Below, piece after piece: positions 1 through 8,204 of a stretch of DNA of 64,000 nucleotides. How positions within the stretch are numbered: position 1 is the stretch's first letter; every line of letters starts with the position of its first letter. The notes under the pieces are model-generated. The model made no database searches and had not been told where the DNA came from. It saw nothing but the letters and a program-made list of their open reading frames with translations. The stretch is from Desulfurococcus amylolyticus Z-533 (GTDB lineage: Archaea; Thermoproteota; Thermoprotei_A; Sulfolobales; Desulfurococcaceae). The stretch covers positions 931,327-995,326 of the forward strand of contig NZ_KI911318.1 of the NCBI RefSeq assembly GCF_000513855.1, written 5' to 3'. The translations under genes and the position numbers were made by a program.

Positions 1-3
1 CTC

Positions 4-1532
4 GAATACAATAGAAAGAATTGAAAGCGTTCACTCATAACTAGTAAAGCCCTGTTCCCATTACGATCGAATACAATAGAAAGAATTGAAAGACTGGGGG
101 AGGCGGGGGCGATAGCATTGAAATCCCAAAGAGGAATACAATAGAAAGAATTGAAAGTAACTTTAAAGTTAAACTTTACCATAAACCCACTTTTACATTT
201 GAATACAATAGAAAGAATTGAAAGGCTCCCTCACCATTCCTGATCGCATCTGCTATTGAAACGAATACAATAGAAAGAATTGAAAGTATCACCACCTCAC
301 CACCGTGGCTATCAAATTCTGTCTCCCAGAATACAATAGAAAGAATTGAAAGAAGAAATACAGCCTTGATATGTGGAAAAAAGACATGCTTGAGAGAATA
401 CAATAGAAAGAATTGAAAGTATAGTAATTACTACGGAAACGTTGGTATCTGTTTCTATGAGAATACAATAGAAAGAATTGAAAGTTTATATAGATAACTG
501 TGTACCTCTGCTTTGTAGTAGCATCCGTGAAGAATACAATAGAAAGAATTGAAAGCGGCTTGAGTCTCAATTTGTTGATTCTCCAATTTCTCTAAGTATG
601 AATACAATAGAAAGAATTGAAAGGCTGAGTCAGCATGTTCACGAACTCATCCCTCGAGATGCGGAATACAATAGAAAGAATTGAAAGGACTCATACACTA
701 GCGCTAAGTGAGAGACGTCGCACGCTAGAATACAATAGAAAGAATTGAAAGACTCATACTACCTCACTCGGACTCTGGGGCTGTCTCTGGGGCGAAGAAT
801 ACAATAGAAAGAATTGAAAGCAATTATACTAATTAAGAGTACCCGAGCCTGGGTTTATAAATCCGAATACAATAGAAAGAATTGAAAGTATCCGCGCCTG
901 AGGGTATTCTATCGATGCCTTTCTCCAACAGAATACAATAGAAAGAATTGAAAGATTGAACAACCCGCCCCCACCGACTACGGGACCGAAGTATTCAGAA
1001 TACAATAGAAAGAATTGAAAGGTAGCTCCCTGTCCACCAGATATATGTAATGCTGTGGATCTAGAATACAATAGAAAGAATTGAAAGCTCATTGATCACA
1101 CCCTATCGGGGTGAACGAGCTGTCTTCTGAATACAATAGAAAGAATTGAAGAAAATAACCCCGATCGCAACCATTATTTTTTAGCCCCCGAATACAATAG
1201 AAAGAATTGAAAGTCCGCTAAACCTGGTGGAAGTGGATGAGTGATGACGGTGAACGTGACAATAGTCACGTACTCGATGATAAAATACTAGAATGTATGA
1301 GTGTCTACGGATTATACATATGTAAAGGCGACGTGGTACAGGTATTTCCACGTAGTAGATCGCTGGCAAGCGTCATTGGGAGGGTCAAGGCGTTAACGTC
1401 ATCATCAATAGTGCTGGAGAACGATGAAAACACGGTAGCTATACGCATTAGCGAAATCAAGATGATCCGCATAGCCAAGTTTAAACGCATATGATTTTTT
1501 ACTCAATCGAATACAATAGAAAGAATTGAAGA
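4..1532 (+). CRISPR. CRISPR array, leader-distal end (20 repeats)
   Basis: The 24-bp repeat runs GAATACAATAGA to ATTGAAAG. Copies start at 4, 69, 134, 201, 263, 329, 396, 461, 532, 600, 664, 728, 797, 865, 931, 998, 1064, 1129, 1190 and 1509. The first 19 enclose 18 unique spacers of about 37-47 bp. The last interval (1214-1508) is 295 bp and holds a small gene. The repeat ends in ATTGAAAG, the usual crRNA 5' handle in archaea, so transcription should run left to right and the leader lies left of the window. Copies at 1129 and 1509 end in GAAGA instead of GAAAG, as expected for old trailer-end repeats. No cas gene is present in the window. Confidence 0.97.
1237..1494 (+). CDS. Small LSm/Sm-like protein encoded inside the CRISPR array
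   Basis: This 85-residue ORF lies wholly between the repeats at 1190 and 1509. An ATG start sits 6 nt after a GGTGG ribosome-binding site at 1226, and a T6 run follows the stop, like an archaeal terminator. Residues about 32-80 have a small beta-barrel pattern: a VVQVF strand, then IGRVKAL, SIVLEN and AIRISEIKMIRI. This resembles the Sm1/Sm2 strands of LSm proteins, but it is a pattern judgement, not an alignment. The N-terminus is acidic and hydrophilic. If the repeats are cut by Cas6, the mRNA would be released from the CRISPR transcript with an 8-nt handle plus a 23-nt leader. It may instead be a captured host or viral gene fragment. Confidence 0.6.
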   Translation: MSDDGERDNSHVLDDKILECMSVYGLYICKGDVVQVFPRSRSLASVIGRVKALTSSSIVLENDENTVAIRISEIKMIRIAKFKRI

Positions 1533-1693
1533 GATAGGGTTGTGGGGAGGGGTCAGCTCTATTTCTTTTAAATATTTGTTTAAGATGGGAATAATTGAGG
1601 GTTATTTCACATGAGGTGGTGTTATTTAGGTGTGTGATATTGTGGTGTTGGAATATAATTGTGAGGGTGGCTGGATGTTTGTATGGTGTTGTC
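1533..1693. other. G+T-rich spacer beyond the array; possible IS200/IS605-type end
   Basis: No gene is visible. The plus strand is strikingly rich in G and T and poor in C. At 1544-1562 it reads GGGGAGGGGTCAGCTCTAT, nearly identical (one indel) to 51041-51059 in the decayed island. GGGGAGGAGGTCAG-like motifs are, from memory, typical of IS200/IS605-family right ends in archaea, so this may be an insertion relic next to the last CRISPR repeat. Confidence 0.4.
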
Positions 1694-2119
1694 TTAGTTT
1701 AAATATAGGGTGAGGGTGTCTCTGTGTTCTTCGAGGAATATGTTTCTCTTTCCTTGTAGGATTATGAGTGTTTGATCTCCGGTGATAACTATGTAGTCTA
1801 TGAGTGTGTAGCCTGGTGTGACTATGGTTATGTAGTGCCCGGTGAATAAGCTTGTGGCTTTTACCAGGTGGTCCCCTAGATCTATCTCCTCTACTGTATT
1901 ATAGCATTCCCTGAGTTCTTTCACTGCATCATGGTAGATGAACACTATTTTCCTTCTTGAGCCATAGACTTCCTTGACCTCGGCTCTCTTGAACCCCTTG
2001 ACGCTTATGATTCGAGGACGTATCTCTATTGAGTAGTTCCAGCCACTTAACAAGAGGTACTCGCCTGCCCGTTTGACTTCTAGGCATCCATCCCTATACC
2101 TTATGCTATACATCACCAA
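1694..2119 (-). CDS. Hypothetical protein, 141 aa
   Basis: Not recognised. The protein is beta-strand rich, with many alternating hydrophobic stretches such as HYITIVTPGY and YIVITGDQTLIIL, no cysteine pair and no membrane segment. The start MVMYSIRY follows the short divergent region shared with the gene at 2215. It is transcribed toward the CRISPR array and ends 161 bp from it. Codon usage is like its neighbours (ATA, AGG, CTT). Confidence 0.6.
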   Translation of the reverse strand: MVMYSIRYRDGCLEVKRAGEYLLLSGWNYSIEIRPRIISVKGFKRAEVKEVYGSRRKIVFIYHDAVKELRECYNTVEEIDLGDHLVKATSLFTGHYITIVTPGYTLIDYIVITGDQTLIILQGKRNIFLEEHRDTLTLYLN

Positions 2120-2214
2120 GCAACCCCTTGTATAATCTATAGCGAACCACTAGTGTTTAAGATATAATATGGCTTCCAGGATCTTTATATATTGTGAACA
2201 GGTGTTGAACCATA

Positions 2215-3084
2215 GTGATCCAGCTAATATGTAAGACTTCACCAGCTTACTGTAGAATAATCGAGGACCTCATCCAGGAAACCGGGTTACCCATAGTTAG
2301 AGTAGAAAAATATAATCCATCAAACGGCGAAGCCATCGTATACGCTGGTAAAGTCGATAAAGACCTCAAGGACCTCCTCAACAATATCCACACAGGCAAA
2401 CACAGGGTAAGACTCCTCATAAGCATCGAACACAACAACATACCCGAAGACGACGCCGCCGAATCCATCATTGAGAGCCGTAGAAGAGGCACAGGAATAC
2501 TTATCGTAACACTCACATCAAGAGACCACAGGATCATCCGGGAAAAACTACCCGGAGTACCAGTAGTCAACATCCCCTTCTACACTATCGGGGGCGGGGA
2601 ATTAAGGGATCTGATGCCAAGGGATGGAGGAATAATCACGCACAGCGATAAATGCATGGATATAGTCGAGGTGGCAAGGGAACTGGAAGGCGTAAGGTTT
2701 AACCCATTAATCATAAACTACTCTGAAAGGGATTGCGGTGGCACACCATGGATAATAAGTATTGCAACCGACGACCTCTTCAAGCTCACCCAACGCATAA
2801 TAGCTGGACTCATAATTGATGAAAGCATTGAGAGCCATATAGTATTAAATACGCTATATAACAACACCCGCCCAATCATAGTATGCAGCAATATTGAGAC
2901 ACCCATGGATTCCAAGATAATCATAAAGACCAAGTGTGAACCGGTTAAACTAGTGGAGTCAATACTCGAATTATTCAGCAGGATCGAGTACTATAGGAGG
3001 ATCAGCTCCGAACGCCCCTTGAAAAACAGTTCGGAAAGCATCCTAGGCATCTTAAGGGAGCATTTAACCGGGGGAAAGAATTAA
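2215..3084 (+). CDS. Hypothetical protein, 289 aa
   Basis: Not recognised. A GTG start at 2215 fits a TATA-like CTTTATATATT about 30 bp upstream (near 2183), so the message would be almost leaderless. The protein looks alpha/beta, with repeated hydrophobic strands (RVRLLISIEHN, GILIVTLTSRDH, PIIVCSNIETP) spaced like a Rossmann-type fold, but no diagnostic nucleotide motif. Codon use is more A/C-rich than in adjacent genes, which may reflect a different origin. It is divergent from the gene at 2119. Confidence 0.6.
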   Translation: MIQLICKTSPAYCRIIEDLIQETGLPIVRVEKYNPSNGEAIVYAGKVDKDLKDLLNNIHTGKHRVRLLISIEHNNIPEDDAAESIIESRRRGTGILIVTLTSRDHRIIREKLPGVPVVNIPFYTIGGGELRDLMPRDGGIITHSDKCMDIVEVARELEGVRFNPLIINYSERDCGGTPWIISIATDDLFKLTQRIIAGLIIDESIESHIVLNTLYNNTRPIIVCSNIETPMDSKIIIKTKCEPVKLVESILELFSRIEYYRRISSERPLKNSSESILGILREHLTGGKN

Positions 3085-3113
3085 ACAGCTGACGCGCACA
3101 GTGGAAAACCGTT

Positions 3114-3335
3114 TTACTTCCTCAAGGCTGAAGCTATCTCATCCACGATCCTCGCTAGATCCTCCCGCGATGTAACAGACGACAGCCTTATCTTTGGAGC
3201 ATATAACACGACTCTACCGGCCACCCTATCCTTAACCCTCACAAACTCCCTGTCCTTGAACCTGTATATATCTAATAGCTCCACGTCACGCTTCAATAAT
3301 TCTCTTCTCAATAATACACTAATCGTCTTAGGCAT
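3114..3335 (-). CDS. Small hypothetical protein, 73 aa
   Basis: The 73-residue protein is charged (MPKTISVLLRRELL..., ending DEIASALRK). It combines a short beta core (FVRVKDRVAGRVVLYAPKI) with a C-terminal helix (SREDLARIVDEIASAL). A GGTG-type ribosome-binding site (GGTGTTGTC) precedes the ATG. No family is recognised. It is convergent with the gene ending at 3084 and is likely real because of the ribosome-binding site and codon pattern. Confidence 0.55.
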   Translation of the reverse strand: MPKTISVLLRRELLKRDVELLDIYRFKDREFVRVKDRVAGRVVLYAPKIRLSSVTSREDLARIVDEIASALRK

Positions 3336-3467
3336 GACAACACCACCCTATTTTACTCCTCTAATTAAGTCATGGACCTAATAAGCATTAGCGAGGTATA
3401 AATATTAATAACCCCTATATGCTTTAATTGATAGGGCAGGTCAACTATAGTAGAGCGGGATATAGAC

Positions 3468-3773
3468 GTGTCTAGGCAGCAGAAAAAACATAGCTGGAAT
3501 CCATATACGAGTGATGTCCAGAGGTTCAGCATATATCCAAGAATACAGACACCACACGAGGATTCCCTGAGACCAGGCAAGATACTAACCGTTGAAATAG
3601 GCGACGTAGACAAACATGGAAACGGGGTTGTCGACTACAAGGGAGCCAAGATAATAGTTTACAACGCGAGCCTCGGCTCAAAGGTAAAGATAAGGATCAC
3701 CAAGGTCAATGACGACGTAGCATACGGGGAAATCCTGGAAGTCCTGAGTGAAGCAAATGAGAAATATCAGTAA
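3468..3773 (+). CDS. TRAM domain protein
   Basis: A GTG start gives a 101-residue protein. Residues about 36-92 (RPGKILTVEIGDVDKHGNGVVDYKGAKIIVYNA...GSKVKIRITKVNDDVAYGEI) match the TRAM beta-barrel, an RNA-binding module common as a stand-alone protein in archaea. A stand-alone role in RNA binding or as an RNA chaperone is known for some family members; its target here is unknown. The N-terminal 35 residues are basic and probably disordered. The next gene starts inside its 3' end, so the two are likely co-transcribed. Confidence 0.85.
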   Translation: MSRQQKKHSWNPYTSDVQRFSIYPRIQTPHEDSLRPGKILTVEIGDVDKHGNGVVDYKGAKIIVYNASLGSKVKIRITKVNDDVAYGEILEVLSEANEKYQ

Positions 3774-4098
3774 CAATATATTCGTTGAAATAGCCTTGAA
3801 CCTGGGTGTCGATGTAGCGGAGAAGCTTGAGGCAGGAGAGCGTGTGGAAGGCCAGCAAGCATGGCTTATAATGGATCTACTGATGCAAAGACGCAGGACA
3901 ACCATCCTCTTCGAGGACGAGGAAATAGGGGAAAACACGGAATGCTATGCCATAGCCTTTAGAGTCGGCAGCAACCATGTATTCTACCTGTTGAAAACAG
4001 GCGAGGAGTCCTCATGCTGGATTACCACTAGTAGTAAAGACGAGGTATTGAAAAACATACAGCTACTAGAAGATAGTATTAGGAAGTGCAACGGGTAA
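3748..4098 (+). CDS. Hypothetical protein downstream of TRAM gene
   Basis: This 116-residue protein is read from GTG at 3748. An in-frame ATG at 3757 is a plausible alternative start. It overlaps the TRAM gene by 26 bp, indicating translational coupling. The N-terminal half is helical (IFVEIALNLGVDVAEKLEAGERVEGQQAWLIMD) and the C-terminal half is beta-rich with two cysteines (ECYAIAF, SSCWITT). No family is recognised. It is convergent with the gene ending at 4102. Confidence 0.6.
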   Translation: MKQMRNISNNIFVEIALNLGVDVAEKLEAGERVEGQQAWLIMDLLMQRRRTTILFEDEEIGENTECYAIAFRVGSNHVFYLLKTGEESSCWITTSSKDEVLKNIQLLEDSIRKCNG

Positions 4099-4101
4099 AA
4101 A

Positions 4102-4590
4102 CTATTTTTTATAACCTATCTTCCTCAGGAAATCCCTCCTCTCTTTTTTATCCTCCTCCGATTCCACACCGAGCGGCGGGTACCCGTCCACCACGCCGAG
4201 TATTACTCTACCCTGATTAGTCTCCCCTACGATAACCTGCACCGGGTTACCTGTTGCAACGTATAGTGAAACCACCTCCTGTATATTCTTCAACTGGTTC
4301 AACACGTTTATCGGATACGCGTTTCTTATAAACAGAACGAATGTGTGGCCGGCACCTATCTTTAACGCTGCATCGATGGCTGCCCTAGTTAACTCTTCAT
4401 CATTGCCCTCGTATCTCACCAACCTCTTACCGCTGGCCTCGTTGAACGCTAGCCCGAATCTTATACCAGGCACGCTGGTGACTAGTGCCTCATATATGTC
4501 TTCAACCGTCTTTATGAAGTGGCTCCGGCCTATTATAATGTTCGTGCCCTCCGGTATAGTTATATCCACCACATGCAGGGAGACACTCAT
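4102..4590 (-). CDS. Adenosine-specific kinase-like protein
   Basis: The 162-residue product matches the small archaeal/bacterial family named adenosine-specific kinase (PF04008). Supporting features are the start [21 protein letters not shown], the segment [23 protein letters not shown], the glycine-rich [21 protein letters not shown], and the C-terminal [30 protein letters not shown] pattern. Length is as expected. The family name rests on structural and ligand data, and its physiological substrate is uncertain. The gene is single and convergent with the one ending at 4098. Confidence 0.85.
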   Translation of the reverse strand: MSVSLHVVDITIPEGTNIIIGRSHFIKTVEDIYEALVTSVPGIRFGLAFNEASGKRLVRYEGNDEELTRAAIDAALKIGAGHTFVLFIRNAYPINVLNQLKNIQEVVSLYVATGNPVQVIVGETNQGRVILGVVDGYPPLGVESEEDKKERRDFLRKIGYKK

Positions 4591-4670
4591 CCAGGATCCC
4601 CCGCCGGGATTATATATTAGGATAGCCAGGAATAAATCTATGCTGTATAAGGCAGTAGTATTTAACCTAG

Positions 4671-5321
4671 GTGATGTTTTTGAAGCTGGTCGTAAAGTCT
4701 TTCGAGCTATGCCCCTTCGAAGAGGAATCAGATACAGTAAAGGTGAGACTATATACCAGGGGAGACAGGCACTGGTCCGAGGCGGAGGAACCCGGTTTCA
4801 ATGCTAAGGAGCAGGGTAATGAAGGCCTACTCGAGAAGATGCTCGAGATGGCCGGCAACCAATTAACCATGTGGATGACTAGTGAGAAAGACTCAGGGTG
4901 CTACAGGTTCATCGATGTCGAGGCTCCGGGAGCAAGCATCACGCTTGGTGAGGGAGCGGTTAAAGACGTTGAGACAATACTTACCCCTAAGCCATCGCCT
5001 TTAATGAGGATACGCATCGTTAAGGTTGAAGAGCCTGAAAAATACCGTGTTATACATGAATTCAAGCCCTCGAAGGAGTCAATAATATATGACGGCTTCA
5101 TCAACATTAAGAACCCTGATCTCCAATACGACCTCATACTAATCGATACCACCGATGATACAAGGATACTCCTCCCCCATGAGCTAATCCTATCCCCGTT
5201 GAAGCTAATCAGTGAATCAACCAAGAGGAGAGCTAGGAGGAAAAAGCCTAAAACCTCAAAAACCAAGAGAAAGAAAAGTAAGACAAGGAAAAAGAAAGGC
5301 GGGAAGAGTAAGAGGAAGTAG
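4671..5321 (+). CDS. Hypothetical protein with very basic Lys/Arg tail
   Basis: The 216-residue protein is read from GTG at 4671 (ATG at 4674 is an alternative). Residues 1-180 form a mixed domain of unknown type. The last ~32 residues are almost only K, R, S, T and G, a disordered polycationic tail of the kind that binds nucleic acid. It contains one possible metal or redox cysteine (ELCPFEEE, residue ~14). It is followed by the purine nucleoside phosphorylase gene 12 bp downstream in the same direction, suggesting one transcript. Confidence 0.65.
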   Translation: MMFLKLVVKSFELCPFEEESDTVKVRLYTRGDRHWSEAEEPGFNAKEQGNEGLLEKMLEMAGNQLTMWMTSEKDSGCYRFIDVEAPGASITLGEGAVKDVETILTPKPSPLMRIRIVKVEEPEKYRVIHEFKPSKESIIYDGFINIKNPDLQYDLILIDTTDDTRILLPHELILSPLKLISESTKRRARRKKPKTSKTKRKKSKTRKKKGGKSKRK

Positions 5322-5333
5322 GGGTGTGTCGAC

Positions 5334-6056
5334 TTGCCCATACATATTAAGGCTTCCCCAGGCGATATAGCCGAGAACGTTATAGCTGTCGGTGATCCTG
5401 GACGCGTAGACATACTCTCCGGGCTACTCAGCAACGTTAAAACCGTTAACATCCACCGGGGATTCAAGATAGTTACCGGCTTATATAACGGTGAGAAGGT
5501 AACCATCGCGACACACGGGGTAGGCGCCCCAAGTGCCAGCATAGTCTTCGAGGAGCTACGTCAGCTAGGGGCCAAGAGGATAGTCAGGATAGGTACAACC
5601 GGTGGTGTGAGAAAAGATACCAGGATAGGTGACGTGATCGTTGCAACCGGTGCAGCATACACGGTCAACGGCTGTGGACTAGGCCAGTACATGCCTGGAA
5701 TATGCGGCGCCGCCTCACCGGATCCCGTGTTAACTACAAGGATAATCGAGTCTATGGAGGAGCATGGAATAGAATATAAGAAGGGCCCGGTTTTCTCCAG
5801 TGATGCATTCTACGCTGAAGACCCGTCATTCGCCGAGAGGCTGTCGCACTACGGGATTGTTGCAGTGGAAATGGAGGCTGCAGCATTATTCGCGCTTGGC
5901 TGGCTAAGGGGTTTTGAGACCGCCTGTGTTCTAGTGGTTAGCGATGTACTCCATGGCGAGGAAGCTATGAAGAAATACTTGACTACGGAGGAGCTGGCCG
6001 AGGTCTTCTTAAAGGTTGCGAAGCTGGTTCTCGATGTCTTCCACAAGTATTATTGA
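5334..6056 (+). CDS. Purine nucleoside / methylthioadenosine phosphorylase
   Basis: This is a hexameric nucleoside phosphorylase (PNP/UDP family, 240 aa). It splits purine nucleosides or methylthioadenosine with phosphate to base plus (methylthio)ribose-1-phosphate. Visible motifs are GDPGRV (phosphate), RIGTTGG, the family signature VAVEMEAAALFALG, and SDVLHGEE with the catalytic Asp. The closest characterised relatives are Sulfolobus MTAP I-type enzymes; sequence alone does not settle the substrate. The start is TTG at 5334. The next gene, cysS, starts 13 bp after the stop. Confidence 0.9.
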   Translation: MPIHIKASPGDIAENVIAVGDPGRVDILSGLLSNVKTVNIHRGFKIVTGLYNGEKVTIATHGVGAPSASIVFEELRQLGAKRIVRIGTTGGVRKDTRIGDVIVATGAAYTVNGCGLGQYMPGICGAASPDPVLTTRIIESMEEHGIEYKKGPVFSSDAFYAEDPSFAERLSHYGIVAVEMEAAALFALGWLRGFETACVLVVSDVLHGEEAMKKYLTTEELAEVFLKVAKLVLDVFHKYY

Positions 6057-6069
6057 AGGATTGGGAGGC

Positions 6070-7506
6070 ATGCTTCCAGCTATAAAAATATATGATACTT
6101 TATCCAGGGATTTAAAGGAGCTGCAGCCCATTGAGCCCGGCATAGTTAAAATGTATGTATGCGGGCCAACAGTCTATGATTATACACATATAGGGCATGG
6201 GAAGACGTATGTTATATACGATGCGTTCAAGAGGTATCTTTCTCTAAGGGGATACCACGTAGTCCACGTCATGAATATCACTGATATAGATGATAAGATC
6301 ATAAAGCGCTCCCAGGATGAGGGTAGGGATTGGAGTGAAATCGTGGATGAATACACACGCGACTATTTATCAGCCCTGGAGAAATTGAATGTGACAATAG
6401 ATCATCATCCACGTGTTTCAGAGCACATCAATGAGATAATAGGCTTCATCCAGGGGTTAATAGACAAGGGGTATGCCTATATCGCATCCAGTGGAAGCGT
6501 ATACTTCAATGTAGACAAGTACGATGACTATGGCCACCTATCCGGTAGAGTGAGTAAGGAGACATGGGGTCAGGAGCAGGAGTTCCTCTCAGAGAAACGG
6601 AACCCATACGACTTCGCCCTCTGGAAGGCTGCCAAGCCTGGTGAACCATACTGGGAGAGCCCGTGGGGAAGGGGTAGGCCTGGATGGCATATAGAATGCA
6701 GTGTTATGAGTAGCCGATACCTGGGCTCCAGGTTCGATATACATGGCGGTGGAACCGACCTGATATTTCCACACCACGAGAACGAGAGGGCTCAGAGCGA
6801 GGCTTTCTTCGGGTCTAAGCCATGGGTAAGCATATGGATGCATTCAGGGCTTGTGATGGTTGGCAAGGATAAGATGAGTAAGAGCCTTAAGAATATTATA
6901 CCGTTAAAGGAGGCATTCAATAAATGGGGTCCCATGCCCCTGAGGCTCTGGTATCTCTCAACGCATTACAGGAAGCCGCTATATTTCTCCGAGGAGGCTC
7001 TCGAAAACTCTGTGAAACTATATGAGAGACTAACTACAGCAGCCCAGCTACTGAGGAGGCTGGCCCATGAGTCAACAGGCCTACACTATGCACGCGAGGA
7101 GGACTTGAAGGTGTTTAACCAGCTTGTATCACTCCACACACGCTTCCATAACGCGTTAAGCGATGACTTTAACACGGCGGAGGCTCTTGCAGTGGTTAAC
7201 GAGTACCTTACAATATTATTCAGGGATATACAGTATAATCCAAGACACCTACTTGTATCAACAAGCATAAAGTTACTCAGGGAATTCAATACAGTGCTCG
7301 GCGTACTAGATAGGGAGCTGGAAGGAGTGGAGGAGGGTGAGGCATTACTGGATAGCATGGTAGAGATACTTATAAATGTCAGGAAGGAGCTCAGAAAGAG
7401 AGGCATATACGACTTATCAGACACTATAAGAAGCGACTTATCAAAGATAGGTATACAGCTAATGGATAAGGGGCTTGAAACAACGTGGGTAAGGGTTAGA
7501 AAGTGA
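6070..7506 (+). CDS. cysS: Cysteinyl-tRNA synthetase
   Basis: The enzyme charges tRNA-Cys. Class I signatures are present: CGPTVYDYTHIGHGKT (HIGH) near the N-terminus, the zinc-site residues in WHIECSVM and HHENE, and the KMSKS loop in GKDKMSKSLKN. At 478 aa the length is normal. I chose ATG 6070 because GGGAGG lies just upstream and the product then begins MLPAIKIYDTLS. An upstream in-frame start at 6016 would only add residues inside the preceding gene. The downstream nuclease gene overlaps by 4 bp. Confidence 0.97.
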   Translation: MLPAIKIYDTLSRDLKELQPIEPGIVKMYVCGPTVYDYTHIGHGKTYVIYDAFKRYLSLRGYHVVHVMNITDIDDKIIKRSQDEGRDWSEIVDEYTRDYLSALEKLNVTIDHHPRVSEHINEIIGFIQGLIDKGYAYIASSGSVYFNVDKYDDYGHLSGRVSKETWGQEQEFLSEKRNPYDFALWKAAKPGEPYWESPWGRGRPGWHIECSVMSSRYLGSRFDIHGGGTDLIFPHHENERAQSEAFFGSKPWVSIWMHSGLVMVGKDKMSKSLKNIIPLKEAFNKWGPMPLRLWYLSTHYRKPLYFSEEALENSVKLYERLTTAAQLLRRLAHESTGLHYAREEDLKVFNQLVSLHTRFHNALSDDFNTAEALAVVNEYLTILFRDIQYNPRHLLVSTSIKLLREFNTVLGVLDRELEGVEEGEALLDSMVEILINVRKELRKRGIYDLSDTIRSDLSKIGIQLMDKGLETTWVRVRK

Positions 7507-8204
7507 GTATTAGTTCCAGTAGAAAATGGCGAAGCAGTGAGCTAATAGCGTTAGAATACCTTGAGAAACAAGGATTTAGAATCGAGGAAACGAGGAAGAA
7601 GATAAAGATCGAAGGAGTTGAGATAGGGGAGGTTGACGCTATAGCTATATCACCTGGTGGGGAGAAGTACGCGGTTGAAATAAAAGCCGGCAGGATCGAT
7701 GTAGCAGGGATTAGGCAGGCATACGTCAACGCATTACTCCTGGGTCTAAAGCCCCTTATCGTTGCGAAGGGCTACGCCGATGACTCGGCGATGATGCTTG
7801 CAAGGGAGCTTGATGTCAAGGTCGTAGAGCTGGGCGACCAGTATCTCGTGGACTCTGAGGAATTAGAGATAATTGTTGAATCAGCCATTTATGGATTACT
7901 CAGAAAGATACTAGGGGTCGTCACAAGCAAAGAACCTATTCCACCACAGGATTACACCGTAATAGAGGCCCTCGCCGGCTCACGTGATATAAAGGAATTT
8001 GCGGACTCCTTAAAGACCACGGTGGAAAACGCTATGAGACAGGTTAGAAGGATTCAGTCCAAGGGTATTCTACCCGAGGACACTAAGAGTTATTATGAGT
8101 TGAAAATGTATGCCCAGATAATTTTACTAAGGGAGAGGATAAGGGGGCTTGAGAGGCTCCTGGCAAGCAATTGCAGGGAGAAAACCCAACCTAGCTACCC
8201 GTGA
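7503..8204 (+). CDS. PD-(D/E)XK nuclease-like protein (RecB-family, YraN-like)
   Basis: The 233-residue protein starts at GTG 7503, overlapping cysS by 4 bp. The N-terminal half carries a PD-(D/E)XK core: an early Glu in SSELIALEYLEKQGF, then GEVDAIAIS, then YAVEIKAGRIDVAGIRQAY (E-x-K). This order resembles crenarchaeal RecB-like and YraN/UPF0102 proteins. The C-terminal half is helical, with a probable coiled coil. A DNA-processing role is inferred; no target is known. Its end is convergent with, and overlaps by 14 bp, the radical SAM gene. Confidence 0.8.
   Translation: MSISSSRKWRSSELIALEYLEKQGFRIEETRKKIKIEGVEIGEVDAIAISPGGEKYAVEIKAGRIDVAGIRQAYVNALLLGLKPLIVAKGYADDSAMMLARELDVKVVELGDQYLVDSEELEIIVESAIYGLLRKILGVVTSKEPIPPQDYTVIEALAGSRDIKEFADSLKTTVENAMRQVRRIQSKGILPEDTKSYYELKMYAQIILLRERIRGLERLLASNCREKTQPSYP

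Noticed and set aside
688-763. Two neighbouring spacers that both begin with ACTCATAC
   Set aside because: The match is only 8 bp and the rest differs. Probably chance, without proof of related protospacers.
176-1369. Several long minus-strand reading frames with repeated LSILSIVF peptides
   Set aside because: They are translations of the CRISPR repeats themselves and have no gene features.
4343-4807. Plus-strand ORF antisense to the adenosine-specific kinase gene
   Set aside because: It overlaps two well-supported genes and shows no family or ribosome-binding site.
4901-5542. 213-residue minus-strand ORF across the Lys/Arg-rich gene and nucleoside phosphorylase
   Set aside because: It is a shadow of two plus-strand genes, with low-complexity Phe/Leu runs that are the antisense of lysine codons.
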